64,000 nucleotides of DNA from Sinomonas sp. R1AF57 (lineage in GTDB: Bacteria > Actinomycetota > Actinomycetes > Actinomycetales > Micrococcaceae), in the NCBI RefSeq assembly GCF_002224485.1, contig NZ_CP022463.1, forward strand, positions 28,276 through 92,275, written 5' to 3'. The position numbers and the translations under genes are program-made. This document shows positions 43,835 through 52,409 of the stretch, in pieces (the first letter of the stretch is position 1; each line of letters opens with the position of its first letter). The notes under the pieces were generated by a model. That model did not search any database. It saw only the letters and a program-made list of their open reading frames with translations, and was not told the origin of the DNA.

Positions 43835-45229
43835 TCAGATGGCCTTTCCGGGATTCAGGATGCCGGTCGGGTCGAACGCGGCCTTGATGGCGCCCTGGAG
43901 GGAGCGCGAGATGTCCCCGACCTCCTCCTCGACCCACTGTCGCTTCAACAGCCCGACTCCGTGTTCGCCGGTGAGCGTGCCGCCCAGGCCCTGGGCGAGG
44001 TGGAACATGTCGCCGAGGGCCTCCTTCGCGGGCCCCTCCGTGATCGAGGTGTCCGGGTCCACGACGATCATGGGGTGGAGGTTCCCGTCTGCGGCGTGGG
44101 CGACGCTGAAGATCGGCACACCGGTGCGGGCGGAGATCTCCTCGAGCCCGGTGAAGGCCTCGGCGAGCCTGTTGCGGGGAACGGCGATGTCCCCGATGGA
44201 GACGCGCCCCAGCTTCTCGAGGGACGGGATGGCGTCGCGGCGGGCCTTGACGAGGGCCTCAGCCTCCTCGGCGCTGCCGGCGCGGTGGACCGAGGATGCG
44301 TAGGGCTCGATGGCCCGGGCGATCTCGTCGAGCTCGAGGTGGGCTCCGTAGCCGTCGGTCTGGGCGAGGAGGAACGCGCCGCCGAGCTCGCGGTGGTGCG
44401 TGCCCTCGGCGCGGTCGACGGCGCCGAGGGTGGGGCCGTCCATGAGCTCGAGGATGGAGGGCTGTATGCGCGCAGCAGTGATGGCCGACGCCGCCAGGCC
44501 GGCCGCCTCGATGTCGTCGAAGTAGGCCGCGAGCGTCTCGGTGCGCACCGGCCGGGGCCGCAGCCGCAGCGTCGCCTCGACCACGATCCCCAGCGTCCCC
44601 TCGGAGCCGATGAACAGGGCGTTGAGGTCGTATCCGGTGACGCCCTTGATCGTGCGGCGTCCGGTGCGCACGACGCGCCCGTCCGCGAGCACGACGGTCA
44701 GGCCAAGCACGGACTCCCGGGTCACCCCGTACTTCGCGCACCACATCCCGCCCGCATTGGTCGCGATGTTGCCGCCGATCGAGCAGATGGCGGTGCTCGC
44801 CGGGTCCGGGGCGTAGAAGAGGCCGTGCTCGGCGGCCGCGGCGTTGACCTCGGCGTTGAGCACGCCGGGCTGGACGACGGCGATCATCTCCACCGGGTCG
44901 ATCTCGAGGATGCGGTCCATGCCGGAGACGTCGACGACGATCTGTCCCGCATGAGCGCTCGCACCTGCGGCGAGGCCGGTGCCGGCGCCGCGAGGCACCA
45001 CGGGCACGTTGTGGGCGTGGGCGAGACGGAGCGCCTCGATCACGTCGTCCGCGCTCTCCGCACGCACGACGCCGTCGGGCAGCGTCGCGGGCACGTAGCC
45101 GGAGCGGTCGGTCGCCACTGCGGCGCGGGCCTGCGGGTCCGAGGTGGCCCGGGGGTGGGCGGCGAGGACGGCAGCCGTTGCCGAGCTGGCCGTGGCTTCG
45201 GTCGTGGGGTACTCGGTCTGAAGGGGCAT
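43835..45229 (-). CDS. glcD: FAD-linked oxidase, glycolate oxidase GlcD type
   Basis: Oxidises glycolate (or D-lactate) to glyoxylate (or pyruvate). PP-loop PRGAGTGLAAGASAHAGQIV and IGGNIATNAGG/YDLNALFIGSEGTLGIV mark the FAD domain; the C-terminal substrate domain has SVAHAADGNLHP and GEHGVGLLKRQW. ATG 45229 gives 464 residues; ATG 45280, just after the permease stop, would give 481 and is possible by coupling. It lies downstream of a glycolate/lactate permease, close to malate synthase G and GlcG, so glycolate is the likelier substrate. No glcE or glcF is present. Confidence 0.85.
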   Translation of the reverse strand: MPLQTEYPTTEATASSATAAVLAAHPRATSDPQARAAVATDRSGYVPATLPDGVVRAESADDVIEALRLAHAHNVPVVPRGAGTGLAAGASAHAGQIVVDVSGMDRILEIDPVEMIAVVQPGVLNAEVNAAAAEHGLFYAPDPASTAICSIGGNIATNAGGMWCAKYGVTRESVLGLTVVLADGRVVRTGRRTIKGVTGYDLNALFIGSEGTLGIVVEATLRLRPRPVRTETLAAYFDDIEAAGLAASAITAARIQPSILELMDGPTLGAVDRAEGTHHRELGGAFLLAQTDGYGAHLELDEIARAIEPYASSVHRAGSAEEAEALVKARRDAIPSLEKLGRVSIGDIAVPRNRLAEAFTGLEEISARTGVPIFSVAHAADGNLHPMIVVDPDTSITEGPAKEALGDMFHLAQGLGGTLTGEHGVGLLKRQWVEEEVGDISRSLQGAIKAAFDPTGILNPGKAI

Positions 45230-45282
45230 CGTGTGGCTTTCGGTGTCGTGTCGGTCAGGGGTGGAGGCAGGGCCCGCCATGG

Positions 45283-47037
45283 TCACGGGACCATCCAGGA
45301 GAGGACGTTGGTCTGCAGGACGACGAGCAGGGTCAGGAGGACGAGCAGGCCGATGCTCCAGCCGAGGAGCCGGCGGAACAGGGTGCTCTCGGAGCCGTCG
45401 AGGCCGACCGCGGCCGCAGCGACGGCCAGGTTCTGCAGCGAGAGCATCTTGCCCAGGACGCCCGCGGAGGAGTTGGTCGCGGCCATCAGCACGGGCGAGA
45501 GGCCGGCGTGGGAGGCCGCGGTCACCTGGAGCTGGCCGAAGAGCGAGTTGGCCGAGGTGTCGGAACCCGTGAGGGCGACGCCGATCCAGCCGAGGACGGG
45601 GGAGAGCAGGGCGAAGATCCCGCCCGCCGAGGCCAGCGCCACGCCGAGGGTTCCCGTCTCGCCGGAGAGGTTCATGACGAAGGACAGCGCCAGGACGGAG
45701 GAGACCGTGAGGATCGTCCACCGCAGCATCGTGAGCGTCTCGCGGTAGATCCTCACGCCGGCGCGGAAGGGGATCCGGTAGAGGGCCAGGGTGATGAGCC
45801 CGGAGATGAGGAGAAGCGTTCCCGTCGCCTTGAGGTGGTCGAACCGCATGGTCTGGGACGAGACCGGCTTGCCGTTCGTCCCGACGACGTCGAGGCCGGG
45901 CCAGCGGAACGAGAAGCCGCCCGCGTCCGTCAGCCAGGACTTGACGGCCGGGATCTGGGAGAGCGAGAAGACTGCGATGATCACCAGATAGGGCGCGACC
46001 GCCATCCAGATCTCGCGGGGCGAAGGACGGGCGGCCGCGCCGTCGCCCGCCGCTGAGCCGGCCCCCGGCAGAGCCGGCCCCCGCGTCGCGAGGTGCGTGG
46101 CGCCGTCGTGCGCACCGGTGCCCGCCGCGGACTGGGTGCCGGCCGCGTGGCTCGTGAGGGTGACGACCTCGGCCGCCCCGCCGGCCGGGACCCCGGCCCC
46201 GTCGTCGATCGTGACGGTCGCGGGCTTCCACACGCGCAGCAGCACGAGGACGGCGCCGATCGCCGCGATGCTCGCTGTGACGTCCGTGAGCTCGACGGTG
46301 AAGTAGTTCGACGTGAGGAACTGGACGACCGCGAACACCGCGCCGCCGACGACCGCTGCCGGCCAGGTCTGGCGGACGCCGCGCTTGCCGTCGACGATGA
46401 AGACGAGGAGGAGCGGGACGATGAGCGCCAGGAACGGCGTCTGCCGGCCGGCCATCGCGGAGACGGTGGCGAGCGGGATGCCGGTGACGCCGCTCAGGGC
46501 GATGACGGGCGAGCCCATCGCGCCGAACGCGACCGGTGCCGTGTTGGCGAGGAGGGAGACCGTCGCGGACTTGAGCGGCTTCATCCCGGCCGCCATCAGC
46601 ATGGCCGAGGTGATGGCCACAGGCGCGCCGAAGCCGGCCAGTGCTTCAAGGAGCGCCCCGAAGCAGAACGCGATGAGGATGACCAGGATGCGGAGGTCGC
46701 TCGAGATCGACCGGATGGTGGTGCCCAGGACCTCGAACCACCGGGTGGCGGTGGTCAGCTTGTAGACCCAGAGGGCGTTGATGAGGATCCAGAGGATGGG
46801 GAAGAAGCCGTAGAAGACGCCGGCGGCGGTCGCGCTCAGGGTCTGCTCGACGGGCATCTGCCAGACGACGACGGCGAGGACCATGGAGAGCGCCAGGCTC
46901 GAGACCGCGGCCTTCCATGCCTTCGTCCGGAAGATGCCCAGCAGGACGAACAGGAGGATCAGGGGGAGGGCCGCGAGCAGGGCGGCGACGGCGAGCGAAC
47001 CCCCCAGAGGATCGACTATCTGGTGGAACGTGGTCAC
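45283..47037 (-). CDS. L-lactate/glycolate permease (LctP family)
   Basis: A 584-residue transporter with about 12-14 membrane segments. Family signatures: FCFGALLEALAGFGAPVAIT and NTAPVAFGAMGSPVIAL in the first half and LSPVLGWIGVALTGSDTSANSLF and AASHAGLSPVLMAATNSSAG in the second. A polar Ala/Gly-rich loop (about residues 290-345) is longer than in E. coli LldP and GlcA. GTG start. First gene of an operon with glcD, transcribed divergently from glcB. Confidence 0.9.
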   Translation of the reverse strand: MTTFHQIVDPLGGSLAVAALLAALPLILLFVLLGIFRTKAWKAAVSSLALSMVLAVVVWQMPVEQTLSATAAGVFYGFFPILWILINALWVYKLTTATRWFEVLGTTIRSISSDLRILVILIAFCFGALLEALAGFGAPVAITSAMLMAAGMKPLKSATVSLLANTAPVAFGAMGSPVIALSGVTGIPLATVSAMAGRQTPFLALIVPLLLVFIVDGKRGVRQTWPAAVVGGAVFAVVQFLTSNYFTVELTDVTASIAAIGAVLVLLRVWKPATVTIDDGAGVPAGGAAEVVTLTSHAAGTQSAAGTGAHDGATHLATRGPALPGAGSAAGDGAAARPSPREIWMAVAPYLVIIAVFSLSQIPAVKSWLTDAGGFSFRWPGLDVVGTNGKPVSSQTMRFDHLKATGTLLLISGLITLALYRIPFRAGVRIYRETLTMLRWTILTVSSVLALSFVMNLSGETGTLGVALASAGGIFALLSPVLGWIGVALTGSDTSANSLFGQLQVTAASHAGLSPVLMAATNSSAGVLGKMLSLQNLAVAAAAVGLDGSESTLFRRLLGWSIGLLVLLTLLVVLQTNVLSWMVP

Positions 47038-47114
47038 AGAGACTCCTTTGTCTGCGATGGGAGCGGCTACCGGAGGCGGAAATGAGATCTCGCGATGCGG
47101 AATAACCTGCTGGG

Positions 47115-47143
47115 AGTCTAGGTGTGACTGCGGTCACCGTCAA
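47115..47143 (-). promoter_or_regulatory. Promoter of the permease-glcD operon
   Basis: On the minus strand: -35 TTGACG (plus 47138-47143), exactly 17 bp, -10 TAGACT (plus 47115-47120). The spacer contains GTGAC-CGCA-GTCAC, a small palindrome that could be an operator. Confidence 0.8.
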
Positions 47144-47207
47144 TGGTCAGTCCACACACCCGCCCCCGTCCTCCCGATGGGCGGGTGTGGTCGGACCTCC
47201 CATTGAC
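47139..47207. promoter_or_regulatory. Nested inverted repeat between divergent glycolate promoters
   Basis: Outer arms GTCAATGG (47139-47146) and CCATTGAC (47200-47207) contain the two -35 boxes. Inner arms ACACCCGCCC (47156-47165) and GGGCGGGTGT (47179-47188) are perfect. The centre is 47172-47173, equidistant from both promoters. Confidence 0.8.
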
Positions 47208-47231
47208 GAGTGGCGGCCGCCTCAGTAGAGT
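47203..47231 (+). promoter_or_regulatory. Promoter of glcB
   Basis: -35 TTGACG (47203-47208), exactly 17 bp, -10 TAGAGT (47226-47231); start site expected near 47238. Confidence 0.8.
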
Positions 47232-47253
47232 CTCTTGCTATTCGACAAAGTAG

Positions 47254-47268
47254 TTCCGCATAGCGGAA
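47254..47268. promoter_or_regulatory. IclR-type operator in the glcB leader
   Basis: TTCCGC-ATA-GCGGAA is a perfect 15-bp palindrome of the kind bound by IclR-family regulators. It lies just downstream of the predicted glcB start site, a position expected for repression. No IclR gene is in the window. Confidence 0.6.
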
Positions 47269-47287
47269 GCGAAGAAGGGTTGGAAGC

Positions 47288-49474
47288 ATGCGCGACCGCG
47301 TGGAGACGCACGGGCTGAGTGTGGCCGAGGAGCTTTACGCCTTCGTCCGGGACGAAGCACTCCCGGGCACGGGGATCGACGAGGAGGCCTTCTGGTCGGG
47401 GGCAGCCGCCCTCGTCGGCGAGTTCTCTCCGAAGGTGCGCGAGCTGCTGGGGATCCGGGACCGAATGCAGGAGCAGATCGACGAGTTCCACCGCGCGGCT
47501 GGTACGGGGCCGGTGGATCAGGAGCGATACGAGGCCTTCCTGCGCTCGATCGGCTACATCGTCGACGAGCCCGGGGACTTCGCCATCTCGACCGACCGTG
47601 TCGACCCCGAGATCGCGAGCGTGTCGGGGCCGCAGCTGGTGGTGCCGCTGCTCAACGCCCGCTTCGCGGCGAACGCGGCGAACGCCCGCTGGGGGTCGCT
47701 CTACGACGCGCTGTACGGCACGGACGTCATCGACGAGGCGGAGGGGCGCGAGCGCACCCGCGCCTACAACCCCGTCCGGGGCGCCGCCGTCGTGGCCCGC
47801 GGCCGGCAGTTCCTGGACGAGAACGTGCCGCTGGAGAGCGGCTCGCACGCAGACGTGACCGCGTACCGGGTGGTCGACGGCGCGCTGGTCGCCGAGACCC
47901 CGGCCGGCGCCGTCGGCCTGCGCGAGCCGTCCCAGTTCGCCGGCTACCGGGGCGCTGCCTCCGAGCCGGAGGCGGTGCTGCTGGCGCACCACGGGCTCCA
48001 CGCGGAGATCCAGATCGACCGTGACCACCGCATCGGCTCGGGGGACGCCGCCGGCGTGAAGGACATCGTGCTCGAGTCCGCGGTCACCACGATCATGGAC
48101 CTCGAGGACTCCGTCGCCGCCGTCGACGCGGCCGACAAGGTGGTGGGCTACCGCAACTGGCTCCAGCTCATGCAGGGCACGCTGACCGCCGAGGTGGAGA
48201 AGGGCGGCAGCACCCACCTCCGCCGGCTCAACCCCGACCGCGCCTACACCGCGCCCGACGGCGCCGAGCTGACGTTGCCGGGCCGCTCCCTCCTGCTCAT
48301 CCGCCAGGTGGGCCACCTCATGACCAGCGATGCCGTCCTCGACGCCGACGGGAACCCGGTCCCCGAGGAGATCCTCGACGCGCTGTTCACGGGCCTCGGC
48401 TCGGTGCACGACCTGCGCGGCGAGCGCGCCGGAGGCAACTCCCGGACCGGCTCCGTGTACGTCGTCAAGCCCAAGATGCACGGGCCGCAGGAGGTCGCCG
48501 TGGCCTGCGCCCTGCTCGCCGGAGCCGAATCCGTCTTGGGCCTGGAGCCGCTGACAATCAAGATCGGCATCATGGACGAGGAGCGCCGCACATCCGCCAA
48601 CCTCAAGGCCTGCATCTTCGAGGCCCGCGAGCGGGTGGTGTTCATCAACACCGGGTTCCTGGACCGCACCGGCGACGAGATCCACACCTCGATGCTCGCC
48701 GGGCCCATGGTCCGCAAGGCGGACATGCGCTCGACCGCATGGATCAAGGCCTACGAGGACGCGAACGTGGACATCGGGCTCGAGTGCGGCTTCCGCGGCC
48801 GTGCCCAGATCGGCAAGGGCATGTGGGCGGCCCCGGACAACCTCGCTGACATGCTCGCCCAGAAGGGCGCCCACCCGCTCGCCGGTGCCAACTGCGCCTG
48901 GGTGCCGTCCCCCACGGCCGCGACGCTGCACGCGATCCACTATCACGAGGTCGACGTGGACGCCCGGCAGGCCGAGCTCGGCGGGGGCCGGCGGTCGACG
49001 CTGCAGCAGCTGCTGACCATCCCGACCGGGGACCCGGGGGAGTGGGATGCGCAGGCCCGGCGCAACGAGCTGGACAACAACGTCCAGAGCACGCTCGGCT
49101 ACGTTGTGCGCTGGGTGAACGCCGGCGTGGGGTGCTCCAAGGTCCCGGACATCCACGGCACCGCGCTGATGGAGGACCGGGCCACCTGCCGCATCAGCTC
49201 CCAGCACGTCTCCAACTGGCTCCTGCACGGCGTCATCACCGAGCAGGAGGTGGAGGACTCGCTCCGGCGCATGGCCGCGGTGGTCGACGAGCAGAACGCC
49301 GCGGACCCCGACTACCTGCCGATGGCGCCCTCATTCGACACTGAGGCCTTCCTGGCCGCCCGCGAGCTGCTGCTCGAGGGAGCCGCGCAGCCTGCTGGCT
49401 ACACCGAACCGATCCTCCACCGCCGCCGTGCGGCCGAGAAGGCCAGCCGCCACCTGACCAGGAGCGCATCATGA
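47288..49474 (+). CDS. glcB: Malate synthase G
   Basis: Condenses glyoxylate and acetyl-CoA to malate. 728 residues, the usual length of the monomeric G isoform. Signatures: [72 protein letters not shown] and the catalytic-base Asp in [18 protein letters not shown] 47288 with AAGGGTTGGAAG upstream. It removes the glyoxylate made by GlcD. The stop overlaps the GlcG gene (ATGA). Confidence 0.96.
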   Translation: MRDRVETHGLSVAEELYAFVRDEALPGTGIDEEAFWSGAAALVGEFSPKVRELLGIRDRMQEQIDEFHRAAGTGPVDQERYEAFLRSIGYIVDEPGDFAISTDRVDPEIASVSGPQLVVPLLNARFAANAANARWGSLYDALYGTDVIDEAEGRERTRAYNPVRGAAVVARGRQFLDENVPLESGSHADVTAYRVVDGALVAETPAGAVGLREPSQFAGYRGAASEPEAVLLAHHGLHAEIQIDRDHRIGSGDAAGVKDIVLESAVTTIMDLEDSVAAVDAADKVVGYRNWLQLMQGTLTAEVEKGGSTHLRRLNPDRAYTAPDGAELTLPGRSLLLIRQVGHLMTSDAVLDADGNPVPEEILDALFTGLGSVHDLRGERAGGNSRTGSVYVVKPKMHGPQEVAVACALLAGAESVLGLEPLTIKIGIMDEERRTSANLKACIFEARERVVFINTGFLDRTGDEIHTSMLAGPMVRKADMRSTAWIKAYEDANVDIGLECGFRGRAQIGKGMWAAPDNLADMLAQKGAHPLAGANCAWVPSPTAATLHAIHYHEVDVDARQAELGGGRRSTLQQLLTIPTGDPGEWDAQARRNELDNNVQSTLGYVVRWVNAGVGCSKVPDIHGTALMEDRATCRISSQHVSNWLLHGVITEQEVEDSLRRMAAVVDEQNAADPDYLPMAPSFDTEAFLAARELLLEGAAQPAGYTEPILHRRRAAEKASRHLTRSAS

Positions 49475-49899
49475 GCCTGAACCTCGACACTGCCCAGGCC
49501 ATCGTCGCGGAGGCCTTCGCCGTCCGCCTCGACCGCGGATTCAAGCCCCTGACGGTCGTCGTCCTGGATGCGGGCGGGCACCTCGTGGCCGCCGCGCGCC
49601 AGGACGGCGCCTCGAACAACCGCTTCGAGATCGCCCAGGGCAAGGCCTACGGTGCGCTCGCCCTCGGGATGGGCTCCCGAGCCCTGATGGAGCGCGCCGA
49701 GCAGCAGCCGTACTTCATCGCCTCGGCAACGGCCGCCCTCGGGGGCCGGCTCGTCCCCGTTCCGGGCGGCGTGCTCGTGCTGGGCGACGACGGTTCGGTC
49801 CAGGGCGCCGTGGGCATCAGCGGCGAAACCTCCGACAACGACGAGGCAGCGGCCTCGGCGGCCATCAAGGCCGTGGGTCTCACCGCCCAGGTCGCCTGA
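49471..49899 (+). CDS. glcG: GlcG/HbpS family protein
   Basis: A 142-residue protein of the heme-degrading/GlcG (DUF336) family: [21 protein letters not shown] near residue 24, [53 protein letters not shown] in shorter form at the C-terminal half. GlcG accompanies glc genes in E. coli with unknown role; heme or corrinoid binding is known for relatives. ATGA overlap with glcB shows coupling. Confidence 0.85.
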   Translation: MSLNLDTAQAIVAEAFAVRLDRGFKPLTVVVLDAGGHLVAAARQDGASNNRFEIAQGKAYGALALGMGSRALMERAEQQPYFIASATAALGGRLVPVPGGVLVLGDDGSVQGAVGISGETSDNDEAAASAAIKAVGLTAQVA

Positions 49900-49922
49900 C
49901 CTCTGCGGCGCACCCGCCACGG

Positions 49923-49959
49923 CCTGCGCGCCTACGTCTTCAGGACGTAGGCGCGCAGG
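49923..49959. terminator. Bidirectional terminator overlapping the end of the gntR gene
   Basis: A 16-bp perfect stem (49923-49938 with 49944-49959), loop TTCAG. The right part and loop are coding sequence for the last residues of the FCD regulator, so both convergent genes end in one hairpin. Confidence 0.85.
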
Positions 49960-50633
49960 TCGTCGAGCGTCTGCTGCATATGCCGGTCCATCGCCTCGCG
50001 CGCGGCGTGGGGGTCCCGGCTGTGCAGCGCGCTCGCCACCCTCTGGTGCATCGCGATCGCGTGCTCCTGAATCTCGGGCACGGCGGACGTCTCGGAGCGC
50101 CGCTCGGCGAGGACCCGGCTGAGCGGCTCGAAGAGCACCGCGACGAAAGCGTTCTCGGACGCGTGGAGGATCACGTCGTGGAACGCGAGGTCTGCATCTA
50201 CGAAGCGCTCGAGGTCCCCGGCGTCGTGGGCGTCGCGCATCTGGCCCACGAAGACGTCCAGCGCCGCCAGGTCGTCCTCCGAGATTCGCGCGGCCGCCAG
50301 TTCGCAGGCGCCCGTCTCGAGCATGCGTCGCAGTTCGATGAGCTGGACCGCGGCGTCGTTGCCGTCGGTTCCCTCGCTCGTCGCGCGCAGCACGGCGTGC
50401 AGCGAGCTCCAGCGGTTCACCGGGTTGACGAACGTACCCCGGCCCCGCTCGACCCGGAGGATGTTCTGCGCCGTGAGGGTCTTGATCGCCTCGCGCACCG
50501 TCATGCGGCTGACCTCGTGGTGCTCGACGAGCTCGAGCTCGCCCGGCACGAGCGCGCCCGGAGCGAACTCGCCGGAGATGATGCGGTCCAGCAGCTCGTC
50601 GGCCACCTCGCCGACGAGTGACTTGCGTGCCAC
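49932..50633 (-). CDS. GntR family regulator, FadR/FCD subfamily
   Basis: A 233-residue repressor: N-terminal winged helix (LVPGELELVEHHEVSRMTVREAIKTL, quoted in parts; recognition helix SRMTVREAIKTL) and C-terminal FCD ligand domain with metal-site residues Asp/His in VDADLAFHDVILHASEN and AMHQRVASALHSRD, and a final His in MDRHMQQTL. FCD proteins of this kind sense small carboxylates. GTG start. It is divergent to the acid-sugar kinase operon, with two palindromes in the shared upstream region, and therefore is the probable local regulator. Confidence 0.88.
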   Translation of the reverse strand: MARKSLVGEVADELLDRIISGEFAPGALVPGELELVEHHEVSRMTVREAIKTLTAQNILRVERGRGTFVNPVNRWSSLHAVLRATSEGTDGNDAAVQLIELRRMLETGACELAAARISEDDLAALDVFVGQMRDAHDAGDLERFVDADLAFHDVILHASENAFVAVLFEPLSRVLAERRSETSAVPEIQEHAIAMHQRVASALHSRDPHAAREAMDRHMQQTLDDLRAYVLKT

Positions 50634-50735
50634 CGGCTCCCCTTCCCTGTGCCCTCCGCGTGTGGGTCGGGCTCCGTTCCCGCGTCAGTCTACGGAAGCC
50701 GCCCTCGCCTTGCGCCGACCTGAGTTGTGTGTCAC

Positions 50736-50765
50736 TCTAATGGGCAGATTAGATGTCTGACATCT
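50736..50765. promoter_or_regulatory. Operators for the GntR/FCD regulator
   Basis: Two adjoining palindromes: TCTAAT-GGGCAG-ATTAGA (50736-50753) and AGATGT-CTG-ACATCT (50751-50765). The second contains GT-N3-AC, the core of FadR-subfamily sites. The region is AT-rich and lies 58 bp before the kinase start. Confidence 0.7.
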
Positions 50766-50823
50766 TACAGAAGGCGCACGCCGCCCGCCCAGCTAGCCCA
50801 CCCCAGCACAAGGAAGTGTCGTC

Positions 50824-52338
50824 ATGCTCCTCGAAGCAGAAGCCCTGGCCCCCTACCCCGCCGAGCGCGAGGTCTCCGCTCGCGAGGTCGCGGACGCGGT
50901 CGAGCGCTCGGGCCGCGTCCTGGTGGTCCTCGACGACGACCCCACCGGCACGCAGTCCGTCGCAGACCTCCCGGTCCTCACCCGCTGGGACGTCGAGGAC
51001 TTCCGGTGGGCCTTCGGCTCCCGGATCGGCGGAGCCCGTCCCGCGGCCGTCTACGTCCTGACGAACACGCGCAGCCTGGACCCGGCCGAGGCGGCCGAGC
51101 GCAACCGCGAGGTCGTGGCGGCGGCGACCGAGGCTGCCAGGGAGTCCGGCACCGCCCTCGCGTTCGTGAGCCGCAGCGACTCGACCCTCCGCGGCCACTT
51201 CCCCCTGGAGACGGACGTCCTCGCCGAGAGCATCGCAGCGCACGGCGGCGCGCCGGTCGACGGCGTCGTGATGGTCCCCGCGTTCCCCGACGCCGGCCGC
51301 CTCACCATCGGCGGCGAGCACTTCATGCGCACGACGGCGGCCGGCCCCGCCGCGGGCGACGGCACCGACGGCGCGGCCCACCCCGCGCTGACCCCCGTGA
51401 GCGAGACGGAGTTCGCGAAGGACGCGACCTTCGGCTTCTCGACCTCCTACCTGCCCGCGTACGTCGAGGAGAAGTCCGGTGGCCGCGTGCGCTCCGACGA
51501 CGTGATCGTCCTCGACCTCGGAACGATCCGCGCGGGTGCAGGGGCCATCGCCGACGCGATCGCCCCGGCCATCGGCTCGACCCCGATCGTGGCCGACATC
51601 GCCGGCGAGAACGACTTCCGTGCCCTCGCCCTCGGCCTCGAGGAGGCGGAGCGCCGGGGCAAGGCGCTCCTCTACCGCGTCGGACCGCCCTTCGTCCGCG
51701 GCCGGATCGGCCAGGAGATCCGCGAGCCGCTCACCGCCGAGGAGGTCTACGGCGCCTCGGCCGCCGCCGAGACCGGCGGCGCACGGGAAGACCTCGCCAC
51801 GGGCGGCCTGATCGTCGTCGGCTCCCACGTGGGCCTCACGACCCGCCAGCTAGAACGGCTGACCGCCCAGCACGCCTCCGCCCGGACGATCGAGATCGAC
51901 GTCAACCAGCTTCTCGACCCGGAACGGGCGGCAGCCCACATCGAGGCGACGGTCGCCGCCGTCGTGCGCGCCCTCGCGGAGGGCGACGTCATCGTCCACA
52001 CCTCCCGCACCCTCGTGAAGACCGACGACCCGGCGCGCAGCCTCGAGATTGCGCGCACGGTGAGCGCCGCCGTCGTGAGCGTGGTCAACACCGTGCTCAA
52101 GACGACGCCCCCGCGCTTCGTCATCGCCAAGGGCGGCATCACCTCCTCCGACGTGGCCGCGCACGGCCTCGAGATCCGCCGCGCCATCGTGCGCGGGCCC
52201 ATGCTCCCGGGGATCGTCTCGCTCTGGGAACCGGTGGCCGGGCCAGCCCGCGGCATCCCCTATGTCGTCTTCGCCGGGAACGTCGGCGACGACGAGTCCC
52301 TCGCCAAGGTCACCAAGACCCTCAGCGCCACCTTCTGA
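50824..52338 (+). CDS. otnK: Four-carbon acid sugar kinase (DUF1537 family)
   Basis: ATP-dependent kinase for tetronates or related keto acid sugars. 504 residues in two domains. N-terminal substrate domain: VLDDDPTGTQSVADLPVLTR (about residues 38-57), LTNTRSLDPAEA, SRSDSTLRGHFPLE, VPAFPDAGRLTIGGEHF. C-terminal ATP domain: VGSHVGLTTRQL, VIVHTSRTLVK, KGGITSSDVAAHGL and FAGNVGDDESL. ATG 50824 with AAGGAAG upstream. First gene of a four-gene set with a LtnD-like dehydrogenase, GntP permease and class II aldolase. The substrate (3-oxo-tetronate, threonate, erythronate or a larger acid) is not fixed by sequence. Confidence 0.88.
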   Translation: MLLEAEALAPYPAEREVSAREVADAVERSGRVLVVLDDDPTGTQSVADLPVLTRWDVEDFRWAFGSRIGGARPAAVYVLTNTRSLDPAEAAERNREVVAAATEAARESGTALAFVSRSDSTLRGHFPLETDVLAESIAAHGGAPVDGVVMVPAFPDAGRLTIGGEHFMRTTAAGPAAGDGTDGAAHPALTPVSETEFAKDATFGFSTSYLPAYVEEKSGGRVRSDDVIVLDLGTIRAGAGAIADAIAPAIGSTPIVADIAGENDFRALALGLEEAERRGKALLYRVGPPFVRGRIGQEIREPLTAEEVYGASAAAETGGAREDLATGGLIVVGSHVGLTTRQLERLTAQHASARTIEIDVNQLLDPERAAAHIEATVAAVVRALAEGDVIVHTSRTLVKTDDPARSLEIARTVSAAVVSVVNTVLKTTPPRFVIAKGGITSSDVAAHGLEIRRAIVRGPMLPGIVSLWEPVAGPARGIPYVVFAGNVGDDESLAKVTKTLSATF

Positions 52339-52409
52339 CCCACTCGCGGGTTGAGCGCAGCCGAAACCCGCTCCGCCCAACCGCCGTTTCCGTTCATAGG
52401 AGAACACCC

